This document shows positions 47,334 to 58,463 of a stretch of DNA of 64,000 nucleotides, piece after piece. The notes beneath the pieces were generated by a model that did not search any database, was not told where the DNA came from, and was given only the letters and a program-made list of their open reading frames with translations. The translations under genes and the position numbers were made by a program. The DNA is taken from positions 72,155,067 through 72,219,066 of the forward strand of contig OX359245.1 of the NCBI GenBank assembly GCA_947179485.1, written 5' to 3'. This DNA is from Allacma fusca (taxonomy: Eukaryota > Arthropoda > Collembola > Symphypleona > Sminthuridae). The first letter of the stretch is position 1; every line of letters begins with the position of its first letter.

Positions 47334-48530
47334 CTACTTTTGAGCTTTGAATGGGTTTAAACCTACATTTTTTAACTGATTCCAGAAAACTTTGCTATTT
47401 CTACTATCACTAACCTCTTTTTGAATCTTGTCAAAATATTGGACCCTTTTCTTCCTACACATATTTCGATACAACTTTCTATACCTAACTAGCTCCTCAC
47501 GATAACGCCTATTGTATTGAGATTTTTTAATGCGCCTAGATATTCTTCGCACTTCTCTCTTCAACCCTTTGTACTTCTCATTGAACCATGGCTTGTCTAT
47601 CCATGGGGTTAATCTGATTCGTGGTTTTGTACACTAATGTTCTTTTGCCATATCAGTTTGAGATCTTGTGATAGATTCAAACATACTCTCCGAAATTCCT
47701 TTCAAGTCTGGAGTGACTTTTTATATTCCTTGGGAGTAATCTTCTGATTGTTTAATTTGAATAGGTTTGTTACCACCGTATAATGGTCAGAGTTTCCAAT
47801 CGTTACGACTTTAAATCGGTGCACTGCTGAGAAAAGACTGGGGCTAATTACGCAAAAATCTAGCCCACTCGCAGAATTGTGGCCGATAAATGTAAAACTT
47901 CCCATTTCATCTCCTGTAGTCCTACCATTCAAAACTGTTAGACAACCTTCATTGAAAATACTCAGCATCATTTCCGCCCTCGGACTTACAACAATATATT
48001 GTGACACTCGCCTTGATGAAAGGCGTGTATTTGCAGCTGCCTCCACAGAAAGTATGACCTTTGAGCCAATGCGACAATTGAAATCTCCTCCTATAATTAT
48101 ATTCAGGTTAGGTTCATTATATATATTCTTTAAGCAGGTTTTTAAATTATTACAAGCTACTTTCCATTCCATTTCTTCTATCGGAAAATACACACTATCA
48201 TTAACCAAATACCTTCCTTCTGCTATACATTTAATTTTAATTATAACAAAATATTTATTCACATCAATATTTTGAACAAGCTTAAATTTCAAATTATACA
48301 AAATTCCTACACCTCCTGAGGTCCTCCCTTTCACTTCTCTTCTAACAGCAGGCGCATGCACATAAATATAATTATTTAAATAACTTCCTAGCGTTAATGT
48401 TTCTTGTTTGGTCCATGTTTCACTCACACCAATAATGTCCCACATTAGATTAGTTTCTCCTTCAATACTTTCTAGATCCATTAAATTTTTAATACCATGA
48501 AGATTCCAAAAAGATAAACTAACCGGTTGT
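47334..48530 (-). pseudogene. LINE ORF2: AP-like endonuclease and linker
   Basis: The frame at 48481-47702 contains GVSETWT, GGDFNCRIG, ASGLDFCVIS and SDHYTVV, the catalytic motifs of the apurinic-type endonuclease that nicks target DNA. The same frame is open upstream of the ATG at 48481 (encoding SLSFWNLHGIKNL, the expected first beta strand), so translation must start before that ATG. The ORF1 stop overlaps the ATG as TAATG. After 47702 the frame is lost; 47564-47334 is a basic linker with RRISRRIKKSQYNRRYREEL. Confidence 0.85.
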
Positions 48531-49142
48531 TTATTACTGTTCCTTGCGTATGAGCGTAATTCCTATGGGAGAGCCCATCGCTGGTATACTTTGTACCCTT
48601 AATTGTGACCACAGTTGAAGAAATAAATTTAGCCTCTTTCCCCGAATTTTTCGCTCGGTAACGTTTTAGCTCTTCATGTAGTCTCTTGTTAATATCCCGG
48701 TCCTTCTGAATTAGAGCCCTGTTTATGTAGACGTCAGACATATTTTTCTTCATGTTTCCCTTTGCTTTCATTTTCGCTACCACGTCGAATCTGTCCGTCA
48801 GCTTGACCAAAAGCGGCGGGGCCTTTCCTTTTGCCTTTGACCTACCAGACACTCTCCTTGCATCTATAATCACAGCAGAATTAACACCTAAAGTTCCATT
48901 AATAAGAACAGCAGCGTCAGCTGTAGCTGCTGTATCCCCCAAAACCCAGGGAGGACCACGGTTGAATGTAACTCCTTTCTCTCTATTTTTTCAATGGTTA
49001 TTTGCTGACTACTGACCACTCGCTCCAGGTTTTCAATCATTCTATCCGCTTCTCCAATTTTTGCATCTGTTGCAACACATCTGTTATCGTACTGAATCAT
49101 AAAATCGCTAAACCGTGCGATGTGTTGATTTATTGGTTCCAT
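48481..49142 (-). pseudogene. LINE ORF1 (RNA-binding protein), two frames
   Basis: The N-terminal part (49142-48888) has a coiled-coil-like segment (IGEADRMIENLERVVSSQQ). The C-terminal part (48942-48481) has LLVKLTDRFDVVAKMKAKGN and YINRALIQKDRDINKRL, resembling the RNA-binding and C-terminal domains of ORF1 proteins that lack zinc knuckles. A frame change lies between 48942 and 48888. Confidence 0.7.
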
Positions 49143-49559
49143 TATGGCTGCAGTGCTGCTCCGAGTCCCGCAAAATCATGTACTTTACTGAAATCATATA
49201 CTTCCATCCTGTTGTATAGATTGTCCTCAGTTCTACGTATACAATATTTCAAGTGCTAGCACACACAAGATAGCAAATAACTAATAAATGGAGCTGCTTT
49301 CCACCCTTTACGTATACCCTAAAAATTACACTTAGCTGTTAATTTTGAGTAGTCCCTCCTTTTGCTGCTATAAGAGTGCTTGACGGAATGTATGAACCCG
49401 TTATAATTTCTTGTCTTCTCCAGATTTTTCTCAAACGATTAACTTTCAAGTCTGTCACTTCTGCTTATACTCCCTTCCCCCACCCACGTGACAATTAATA
49501 CTAGAAACCGTTTTCAAATTCTAAAAACGTTCAGAGTAGAAATTAGTGTGACTTGCTGG

Positions 49560-51389
49560 TCTGTATCCAAGGAAAACTCGAGATCGATCTATGTTCGTGT
49601 AGTGCATTTCTGCGACACGGCATTTAAGTGGTTGGTCTTCAAGCAATTGGATTTTGCACAGAACGTACATGGTAAGTCTCAATATATCTAGTCTTGATAA
49701 TTTCAGGTAATTTTTGCTTTATAGTTTTAAAAATTTGATTTATATTATCCTATTTCAAGAGTACCAGCCAAAATCCTTATGCGCTTTAAGCAAAATTGAG
49801 ATACTTTGTGGATTGTGGAAAAAAGTAGAAACATATTTTTTGAAATGTTTTGAAGCATGGTTGTAGCAAATCTCATTTGATTTCCAGGAGATATTTAAAG
49901 CAGTGTTAGGACCGGGCACTGTAGATGCACGCGTAAATGGGTACGGGAACAGAATTTGCATACTTGCAAGTACCCGGGCAGTACCGGGTTCCTTGAATTT
50001 GAAACAGCAACATGTATATAGATGCAAAGTATGGATACCTACTCATGAGTAATTAGGTAGTATCCAATAAATAAGTGCATTCTATGTAATATATCTGCAC
50101 ACGAGTACTTTTGGGTAATTCTAAGATTCGTACTGAGATGGATTACTACGGCTAAAACCTTCAAGCCTAGACGCCTTACGATTGAAAACGACTGCAACTG
50201 CAGTATTTTAGAAATTACAATATTAAAACTGTTATGGTACCCGGAATCCAATTTCGAAAATAATTGAACAATTTTCAAGAGTCTGGTAGCGGAATTTTTA
50301 AAAACCTTTTAATTTGGACAAAATTGTTAGCACGAAAAATTTTCCTAGACGGAATAACCCCACACCAGCCCCCTCTCTCAGGACAAATAGTGTTTTGAAT
50401 GAAGATTTTGAATATATTTAAAAAATTTCTAATCGCTATTACCAATTACGCATCTTACACTTACTACAACTTGTGTTTCCCAAGATAAATGAACCTGCGA
50501 GTAATTTCAAATGGATGTGTATCAAAACAAGGTAATCGTTTATTTAATTTCGACGGACCAATATTTGATCAGCCAATTTTTATGAGCGATTTTCTTTTCT
50601 TGTGTCCAATATTCACCTTTGCATACTAAGGAATATTCGAATCTCGTAAATTGGAAGACATGAACTTCTTTTTAACTGTTTCAATAACGCCGAGAAGTTT
50701 TGTTGGATAAATTCTCGCACTGAGACAATCTAAATATGGAGGGCGCGCAAAATGATGAATCCACGCGAAAAAGCTCACATTTTTGTCCTGGTATATGAGA
50801 AAATCGATAGGGTGAAATGTTGCTACTTCCTGACGTGTATAAGGAAGAGAAAAGTAATCGTGGAGCACATAATTACTCTATTGCAGTTTTACGCCAGGGA
50901 TTTTTAATTTTAGACTATTTTGGCGCATTTCTGTATACGTTCAATGGGTTTGAAACATTCAATGACAGTGTAAATAAATATGCATTTCATGAAGAAGTGA
51001 GTTAACAATTTTGTACTTGTTTTAAGTACCTTTCTCAATTCAAGTAACCCTTTCGAAGATTACATTATATCATGCGTATGAAGGTAAAAAATCATCGCTA
51101 CGCGATAATTTGAGGTTTCGCGTAGGGTAGCGTCAGCCACAGCTGTCAAAGTAGGATGTATTTTAAACTTTTTTCAAAATTTCCGATTTTTTTTCGAAAA
51201 ACTATCCATACTATCGGTTTCAACCACATAAGCAATAACCATATCCATTTACATAAGTAATATTCACAAAATATTTCGTTGAAATCTATTCAGTAGTTTT
51301 AGAGATTTTTCGACTTGAATTTCAAAATTTCAAGTATGTTTTCGAAAACACTATAAGGCCGATTTCAACAACATGACCAACAGCTCTTA
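49560..51389. repeat. inverted duplication, right arm
   Basis: 51389-50740 and 49685-49560 match the left arm (39216-40200) in reverse orientation. 50735-49690 is unique to this arm. On the minus strand, LPYTRQEVATFHPIDFLIYQ continues into FARPPYLDCLSARIYPTKLL (to 50626), an uninterrupted protein-like stretch of unknown family. 49910-49990 contains a fragment of a GTACCC element. The two arms flank the MOXD1-like gene and the LINE. Confidence 0.7.
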
Positions 51390-52290
51390 CTATTTACCAG
51401 AGGTGTGGAATATTTTGAAATTTTGTATTTGAAATAGTATTTGAAATACATTTAGTATTTAGTATTTTTCTAGCCGTAAATTGTTTAAGGTATTTTGTAT
51501 GTAGTCAGCACTAACATGTCTACTGTATTTTGCATTTCGTATTTTGAAGATTACGAACGTGATAGTATTTTGTATTTATTTATCTTGTAAAGTTTACCCA
51601 CCCCGTATTTCAAATACAAAATATAGTTTTAAAATCCATTACTCTGGCAATTGTTAAGGTCGTCTCTAAAACATATTCAAATAAATATTTTGAAGGTAAG
51701 AGCACTAATTTAGAACATTTTGAAACCAGTTTTTGAAACTTGTTTGGCGGAGGGTTTCTGAGGCTGAGAACTAAAAAGTTAACTAAATTGGTGACTCGAA
51801 TATAAATACATTACCCAGGAGTTAAGATTATTTGTTTAAGGGAAAATATTCTTTACCTAGGGACATGTTAATTTACTCACACACAAATGTGATACACACA
51901 AATGCACAACTCTAAGTCAAATAACTTGCAGTTACCTTGCGTTAGCCGATTCATGTTTAAATGTCATATTATTTGGCCGAATTATACAAAATACGTTGAG
52001 AGAATAAACTGTAAAAAGCCTCAGATGTGTACTTTGAGAGTATTTTTATTATAAATTTCGTATTTCAAATCCGGTATTTTATATCGTATTTTCTCTTTTT
52101 GTCGGCAGCAAAATATCTTATTTTGTATCTTGCCCAGATGACTCCGAATATTTGTATTTTATTTTGTATCTTAACTAAGTTGCACCTGGTTTTTGTATTT
52201 TATACTTGTGTTTTAACTTTTTTGTAAATGTATTTGTATTTTGCATTTCAATAGTAAATTGCATGTATTTTCCGCACCTCTGTTTATTAC
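51390..52290. mobile_element. hAT-like ATTTTGTATTTG-word element (copy B)
   Basis: Element 51398-52282 starts CAGAGGTGTGGAATATTTTG and ends TGTATTTTCCGCACCTCTG. Flanks CTATTTAC and TTTATTAC agree at 5 of 8. Same family as 38274-39207 but inserted at a different point of the duplicated sequence, so the two insertions are independent. Confidence 0.8.
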
Positions 52291-52496
52291 TCATATTTAA
52301 GACAATTACCAGGACGCCTTCGATCCAATGCCGGAATTCAGCCCTTGCAAAAATAAACGAAAGACTAGATCGTATGGAAATTAGTAATGCATTGGGAATT
52401 AAGTATTCTTGAAGGTAAACTAAAGATTACGTTGTGCTAGCTGGAGATAGTTTGGAATAACAAATTACTGATGCGTAATGCTCATACAATTTTAAC

Positions 52497-53177
52497 CAGA
52501 GATGTACAAATGAAAAAGTCTTCCTTTAAACCTTCGAAGGGATTTTTTTGAAAAACGCATTCCTTCATCTTTCTTTTAAATGAAGCCTTTAAAATATAAT
52601 TCATTACCTCAGCCTTATTTTGCTTATTAATTTAATGCCTCCAACCTTCAGCCCTAAATAAAATCAGCCTTTGCCACTCAGCCTTCATAACACGAAATAT
52701 CATAACAATTTATTTAAACAGCCCTTTTGCATGGCAAACACCTTAAAATAAGCAATAAAATTCAAAATTGCACGATTACTAGGGATGTCATTAAACAATC
52801 GTACTCAAATTCGTCCGAAGCATAAATTCCATGAGTATATCAATAGCTGGTTACTGTTTTTTATTGTGCATGTGCATAAAACTATGTACATCATGCAGTT
52901 GCAGTGTTTTCAGTAGCACTCTCATTGTTTTATTTGTGACACGATCTATTGTCTTAATTGTACATGCAAAGCCTTTTAAATAGCAGAGGGATTTTTTACA
53001 GACGTCCTTCCTTCCCCTACCACTTTTGGTTAATACAAGGAAGCCTTCATATAGCCTTCCCAAATTAATTCAACCAAACTGCCTTCCCTTCCCAATTCTC
53101 TGAAAAATTGATCTTCCGTCTTCAGCCTTCAATGATGCCTTCATTGAAGGCTAGCCTACGAAGGCTGGACATGTCTG
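52497..53177. mobile_element. putative word-repeat element, CCTTC/GAAGG
   Basis: Starts CAGAGATGTACAAATGAAAAAG and ends GGACATGTCTG, with short imperfect inverted termini. The ends are full of GCCTTCA/TGAAGGC words (52520-52700 and 52980-53165). No target duplication seen. Confidence 0.45.
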
Positions 53178-53250
53178 CTTCAAAAGTTCCTCCCCTTCAT
53201 CAATTGCATTTAATTTTGTTCCTTCAGCGGAATTTGTCAATCATTTTTCT

Positions 53251-54898
53251 CTATTTTTCAGGGCTGGAGTATTCAAAAAAATATGGATACAATTCCGATT
53301 AAGACTAATCGTAACGGGTTCCAATCATAATTCAAATTTATTTGTTTCTTGAAATGAAAATTCCAATACAATTTATTCAAACATTTTCTATAAATCTCAA
53401 TACAATTCAAATATTTTCTATAAAATTTCAATACAATTCAAATATTTTCTATAAATTTCAATACAATTGAAATATTTTCTATAAAATTTCAATACAATTC
53501 AAATATTTTCTATAAATTTCAATACAATTCAAATATTTTCTATAAATTTCAAAACAATTCAAATATTTTCTATAAATCTCAATACAATTCAAATATTTTC
53601 TATAAAATTTCAATACAATTCAAATATTTTCTATAAATTTCAATACAATTCAAATATTTTCTATAAATTTCAATACAATTCAAATATTTTCTATAAATTT
53701 CAATACAATTCAAATATTTTCTATAAATTTCAATACAATTCAAATATTTTCTATAAATTTCAAAACAATTCAAATATTTTCTATAAATTTCAATACAATT
53801 CAAATATTTTCTATAAATTTCAATACAATTCAAATATTTTCTATAAATTTCAATACAATTCAAATATTTTCTATAAATTTCAATACAATTCAAATATTTT
53901 CTATAAATTTCAATACAATTCAAATATTTTCTATAAATTTCAAAACAATTCAAATATTTTCTATAAATTTCAATACAATTCAAATATTTTCTATAAATTT
54001 CAATACAATTCAAATATTTTCTATAAATTTCAATACAATTCAAATATTTTCTATAAATTTCAATACAATTCAAATATTTTCTATAAATTTCAATACAATT
54101 CAAATATTTTCTATAAATTTCAATACAATTCAAATATTTTCTATAAATTTCAATACAATTCAAATATTTTCTATAAATTTCAATACAATTCAAATATTTT
54201 CTATAAATTTCAATCAATTCAAATACTTTAGGTAAAAAATTTCAATACAATTCAAATATTTTCTATAAATTTCAATACAATTCAAATATTTTCTATAAAT
54301 TTCAATACAATTCAAATATTTTCTATAAATTTCAATACAATTCAAATATTTTCTATAAATTTCAATACAATTCAAATATTTTCTATAAATTTCAATACAA
54401 TTCAAATATTTTCTATAAATTTCAATACAATTCAAATATTTTCTATAAATTTCAATCAATTCAAATACTTTAGGTAAAAAATTTCAATACAATTCAAATA
54501 CTTTAGGTAAAAAATTTCAATACAATTCAAATACTTTAGGTAAAAAATTTCAATACAATTCAAATACTTTAGGTAAAAAATTTCAATACAATTCAAATAC
54601 TTTAGGTAAAAAATTTCAATACAATTCAAATACTTTAGGTAATAAATATTAATACCTTTTTTTAAGTCAAAACCAAACCCAAACGTAGCTTAAATGCGTC
54701 ACATACATATTGATACAGTATTCAAATATAATTTAAATACTAATTCGAATACAGCTATTTCATTTCGATTCAATACGGATTTAAATACTTAAAAAAATAT
54801 ATTTAAGTATACCACTTCCGATAAAAATGCCAAAAAATAGGAATGAAATACCGATTCCAATTCTAATTCCGTTTCGAATGACCAGCCCTGCTATTTTT
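53251..54898. mobile_element. hAT-like element carrying an internal 30-bp satellite
   Basis: Element 53259-54890 (1632 bp) starts CAGGGCTGGAGTATTC and ends GAATGACCAGCCCTG, with exact flanking octamers CTATTTTT (53251-53258 and 54891-54898). Interior: about 100 bp of left sequence, the satellite (53370-54650), then about 240 bp of right sequence with GATTCCAATTCTAATTCCG words. A related terminus with the same right-end sequence lies at 63377. Confidence 0.92.
53370..54650. repeat. 30-bp satellite array with 32-bp edge variant
   Basis: About 40 units. The main unit is 30 bp (AAATTTCAATACAATTCAAA plus TATTTTCTAT). A few units at the left differ by 1 bp. Near 54210-54240 and again from 54455 to 54650 a longer variant with ACTTTAGGTAAAAA replaces TATTTTCTATA, forming a homogeneous run at the right edge. 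The 30-bp period keeps the minus strand open (205 and 81 codons of a 10-residue repeat), which is a by-product. Confidence 0.97.
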
Positions 54899-55475
54899 AC
54901 TGGTGATAACCCGATTGCTAATAGTGAGGAATTATACCGGAAACTCCCTGCAAAATCTACACAGCTCTCTGTAAAGATTCCTGTAAGGAAACGTTCGACG
55001 GAAAATTGTCAGTGAGAATGTATAGTGAAAACTAGTGGAAATAAATTATAGTTGATGGGTCAACCAGGTTATTGAATGCAAGATTTTTTGAAAACAGAAG
55101 TTTGGAAGGGAGCTGTGGTTTTTATAAAAATCATCCTCACATTTTTTGTTTGCAAGTTTGAAATGCAATTAGTAATTAAGTTATCGCTTGCTTCAATTGG
55201 TTCAGTTTTTACTTTCAGAGTTGTCTACTAAGTTGCGATTGTTGCAAATATTTTGTTACAAAGTTGCAATTTTGAATTTTGCAATTCCCCGCTTATGTAC
55301 GTATACCCTTAAGCTGAGCTATGATTAAAACGAGGTCTCTGTGGTCAAAGCATGAAATGAAATATGTACATTCCTCAAAAAAGCTAAAATGCCGGAGAAA
55401 GCACAGAAATATTTCACGCAAAAAGCAAAATAAGAATTGCAAAGTAAATTACCTGGGAAACAATTCCTCGAAGTA

Positions 55476-56306
55476 CAAATACACAGAGCTGTGCAATATT
55501 TTCAAATAAAGTATTTTAAAATACGTACTTTCAGACCACAAAGTATTTTGTATTTAAAAGTTGGTAAGCAGTAAGCAAGTATTTTGTACTTAGTATTTTG
55601 AGAGCCAGGAAGTACAAAAGTATTTCGTATTTACTTACTCTCAATGAAATGGAATGATGTAATTCAAATAAAGTATTTTGCTCAAAATACTTTTCGCTGG
55701 TATTATTTGTGATTTTGACACTGTATGTAGCTTATACGATGAGCAAAATATCTGTGAAAATTCCATTTTACACATTGGAATAACATACGGTGGAATGAAT
55801 CCCTTGGCTACATCAAACATGTTCAGATTCTCGATACTGCATATTGTCGTTGAAGAGGCGAAATGGTCTACGTGCGTATGGTTTTTACAGCTCAGACCAT
55901 TTTGCCTCTCCAACAACGATATTAAAGATACGCCGAAGACGAATACCTACTCGATTTAATTTCCAGTTACTAGCCCCTTTTTATAATAATTATTCCGAAA
56001 ACACATTTCATTTACTACTTAATAAAAATTTCATATTAATATGTTACTTGATTAACATTCAAAACGACTTAAAATATAATTGTAATGGACAGACCTATTC
56101 AGCAACCGTTGAACAATTTGTTACTACGCATGTCTGATACGCAGTCTTTTAAATTGTCTACCAAGTATTGTGTTTTTATTTGTATTTTAGCAATGTCACC
56201 TGAAGTATTTTACTTTGTATTTTGTATTTTCCATATTTTAATTCGGGTATTTAATTTTGTATTTTGGCATCGAAGACAAAGTATTTTGCATAGCTCTGCA
56301 AATACA
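55476..56306. mobile_element. hAT-like element CAGAGCTGTGCAATATTTT
   Basis: Element 55484-56298 (815 bp) has termini CAGAGCTGTGCAATATTTT and AAAGTATTTTGCATAGCTCTG and exact flanking octamers CAAATACA (55476-55483, 56299-56306). The duplicate at about 28235 is an empty site lacking this element. Related by its TATTTTGTATTT words to 38274-39207. A long hairpin lies inside at 55841-55922. Confidence 0.9.
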
Positions 56307-56703
56307 AATATAATGCGATGAGAACATTTGGAAATACCAGAATACAACTATTAGAAAATAATCTCCTCTCGGGTTCTCAAATTGCGCATTTAAAAAGACT
56401 GTGTCAAAATGATTCATATGTCTACCATCAAGAATTTCCAATTTGGGTGAAGGCGCCGCTGTAATTGTCTTCCCGTGGAGTGACAATGCACTCTTCACAT
56501 TCTAAAATAGTATTCAAAACAGTAATTCAACATCATCAGCTTTCTGAAAAAATGCTAATTCAAAATTTTGTTCACTTTTGAAAATCAGTATACTTCCAGA
56601 AACTAGTGGTACTGAGACGCAAATTTCTCCATTGATTATTAAGCAATGCATTGAAATTGATACTTAATATAGGAATTATATTTCCGGATGAATTTACATA
56701 ATT

Positions 56704-56913
56704 TTAATACTTAAAATCTAATTGTAAGTATACTGCATCGAGTTTTGCAAATATGTGGGACACCGAGGCGAGGAGCGACTCGTAAATTATTTGATTGTCC
56801 CTCGTGGCTGGAAACATAATTTCTGGTTTACTAAAATCTCCAACATTGTTAATTTTAAGGTCACCGGGGTCAATGACAGTGAAACAAATGGGGTTTCTTG
56901 CAGTGCTCGGCAC
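56704..56913 (-). pseudogene. unidentified gene fragment, copy 2
   Basis: ARNPICFTVIDPGDLKINN followed by KPEIMFPATRDNQII, homologous to 27645-27829 (+). The conserved reading frame between the copies suggests real coding ancestry. The ATG lies in the adjoining GTACCC element, so it is not the true start. Family unknown. Confidence 0.45.
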
Positions 56914-57145
56914 AGGTATGGGTAATACTTGGGTAAATGGGTACGGGTATGAGTATGGGTACTATCTGGGTACCGATTTTTGGTACCCGAACAATTCCGG
57001 GTACTACCCGGGTACACCTTGGTCGGCTCAAAATTTCGGGTATGCATACGGGTATGGGTACGGGTACAAGAATTTCAAAACGGGTATATAATCACCTGGG
57101 AAGGGTATGGTGGGGTCACATACTCGTAGCGCGGCCATTGTACCG
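56911..57145. mobile_element. GTACCC-word element, copy shared by both duplicates
   Basis: Begins CAGTGCTCGGCACAGG at 56911; the same terminus (CCGAGCACTG) ends at about 27641 in copy 1, at the homologous position. Insertion therefore predates the segmental duplication. The other end is degenerate. Confidence 0.7.
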
Positions 57146-57822
57146 GAGTATTTGGGTACATTGAGACATTTTGATGAATTTTATGTCATCATGCCCGTAC
57201 GTTGGAAGTTTTATTTCCTAAACATTTTCTAAAAATGGTATTTTTAGTAATTTTAAATACATGTAGCTTATTGTTAATACCCTTTTAACCTTATAACAAA
57301 TAGTAAATGTATGTATTTTGGAATGTGAAGCTAAAATATATGCTTTTAGTTAAACAAGTTTTAGGAATTATAAATAAATAAACGCAAACGAAGAATAATA
57401 ACAAAACAGAAGTGGAGAATAGGATTCAGCGAAATTTTGTACAAACCGTTTTCATAATACAGTATGTTATTGTCACTAATTACAAAAAGAATATGTAACA
57501 CACTTTCATAAAGAATATGTGACACACTTAGTTGATATTTAATTAGTCACAATGAATGCAATTTACAAATTAGAGTTCTGATGAGTTAGATGGCAAGTTA
57601 TTTTGTGTTATTGGTAGTTGATAAGGAGAAGTTTTTTATTTGTTTTTTACCGGTATTTTTAACTAGATATTAATGAGTTATATGTAGACAGAGCTACTGA
57701 GATGAGAAAATTAGTGGAAAAGGCGTAAATCAAGAAGTGAAAAATCGAGTCGCCAAATCCAAAACCTGCTTGTTAGTTATCTCTATGTACAAAAATACAT
57801 ATACATACATATGGGCTGGGTG

Positions 57823-58463
57823 CAGAGCTTCTAATGGGGACAAAATTCCAGCCCCGTCCCCAAGAATTTAAAAAACAGTTGTCCCCGGTCTCGTCCTGCA
57901 AATCGGGACATGGAGAAACTTCGTACAAGAAAATATATGTACCAAAAACATAAAAACGCATTTAAAAAATCGTAGTTCCCAGATTCCTCTTTAAGACAGC
58001 TTAGCTTACGGCCATATTTCAACAAGCAGTACTATTATCCTTCTATTTCGGCCACCAAAATTATTCTATCGCTCAAGTTTCGAATCCGTTGTCAAATAAT
58101 GCGATGATTACTTACTTCAGTAATGATTGTAAACATGTCATATTGTGTTGTTCAGAACGTTATACATGTAAAATAGTGTTCACATATTAGTTTACGCATG
58201 AGCATAAAAAGCTGAAACGTTATCCTTGTTCCCCTATGCTTGCTCGTCCCGTTATACACACGGCCAAATGGCATGACCCGTCCCGAATTTAATGAGAACA
58301 ATTTTTTTTGTCCCCGTCCCGTCCCAAATATAATGTGGAAAATTTGTCTGTCCCCGCTCCGTCCCGAATACGATATGGGGACATTTATTTTGTCCTTGGG
58401 AACGTCCCGCACCGGTTCGTCCCGTCTCCCGACGTGACGTCCCCGTCCTCGGTAGAACCCCTA
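57823..58463. mobile_element. hAT-like GTCCC-word element
   Basis: Starts CAGAGCTTCTAATGGGGAC and ends near GTAGAACCCCTA. The core (about 57970-58230) matches 30960-31310. Flanks GCTGGGTG and GCTGGGCT (a few bases beyond the right end) are similar. Old copy of the 29463-31595 family. Confidence 0.7.

Larger units (their letters stand above)
45570..49250 (-). mobile_element. non-LTR retrotransposon (LINE), damaged
   Basis: Reads on the minus strand: ORF1 (49142-48481), AP-like endonuclease (about 48520-47702), linker, reverse transcriptase (about 47100-46460), and a C-terminal domain with a Cys/His cluster ending near 45577. Both ORFs are interrupted by frameshifts, so it is not autonomous. 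No RNase H domain. Exact ends, tail and target duplication not found. It lies about 1.2 kb upstream of the MOXD1-like gene and in the same orientation. Confidence 0.9.
54999..57780. repeat. segmental duplication, copy 2
   Basis: Inverted relative of 26817-29180 (block correspondence given there). It carries a gene-fragment block at 56530-56307 (-) with acceptor TTTTAG and sequence beginning VKSALSLHGKTITAAPSP, in frame with KLEILDGRHMNHF; that block is less damaged here than in copy 1. The segment corresponding to 28431-28670, including the terminal exon, is missing. It contains an extra hAT-like element (55484-56298) and shares the GTACCC element. Confidence 0.8.

Noticed and set aside
47877..48275. 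Plus-strand 132-codon ORF
   Set aside because: Antisense of the LINE endonuclease; the minus strand carries the catalytic motifs.
53600..54459. Long minus-strand ORFs (205 and 81 codons) encoding a 10-residue tandem repeat
   Set aside because: They are translations of the 30-bp satellite; the period is a multiple of three, so absence of stops is automatic. No start context or non-repeat coding sequence.
53370..54650. Possible CRISPR array
   Set aside because: Units are contiguous with no unique spacers, no cas genes exist, and the sequence is animal DNA.
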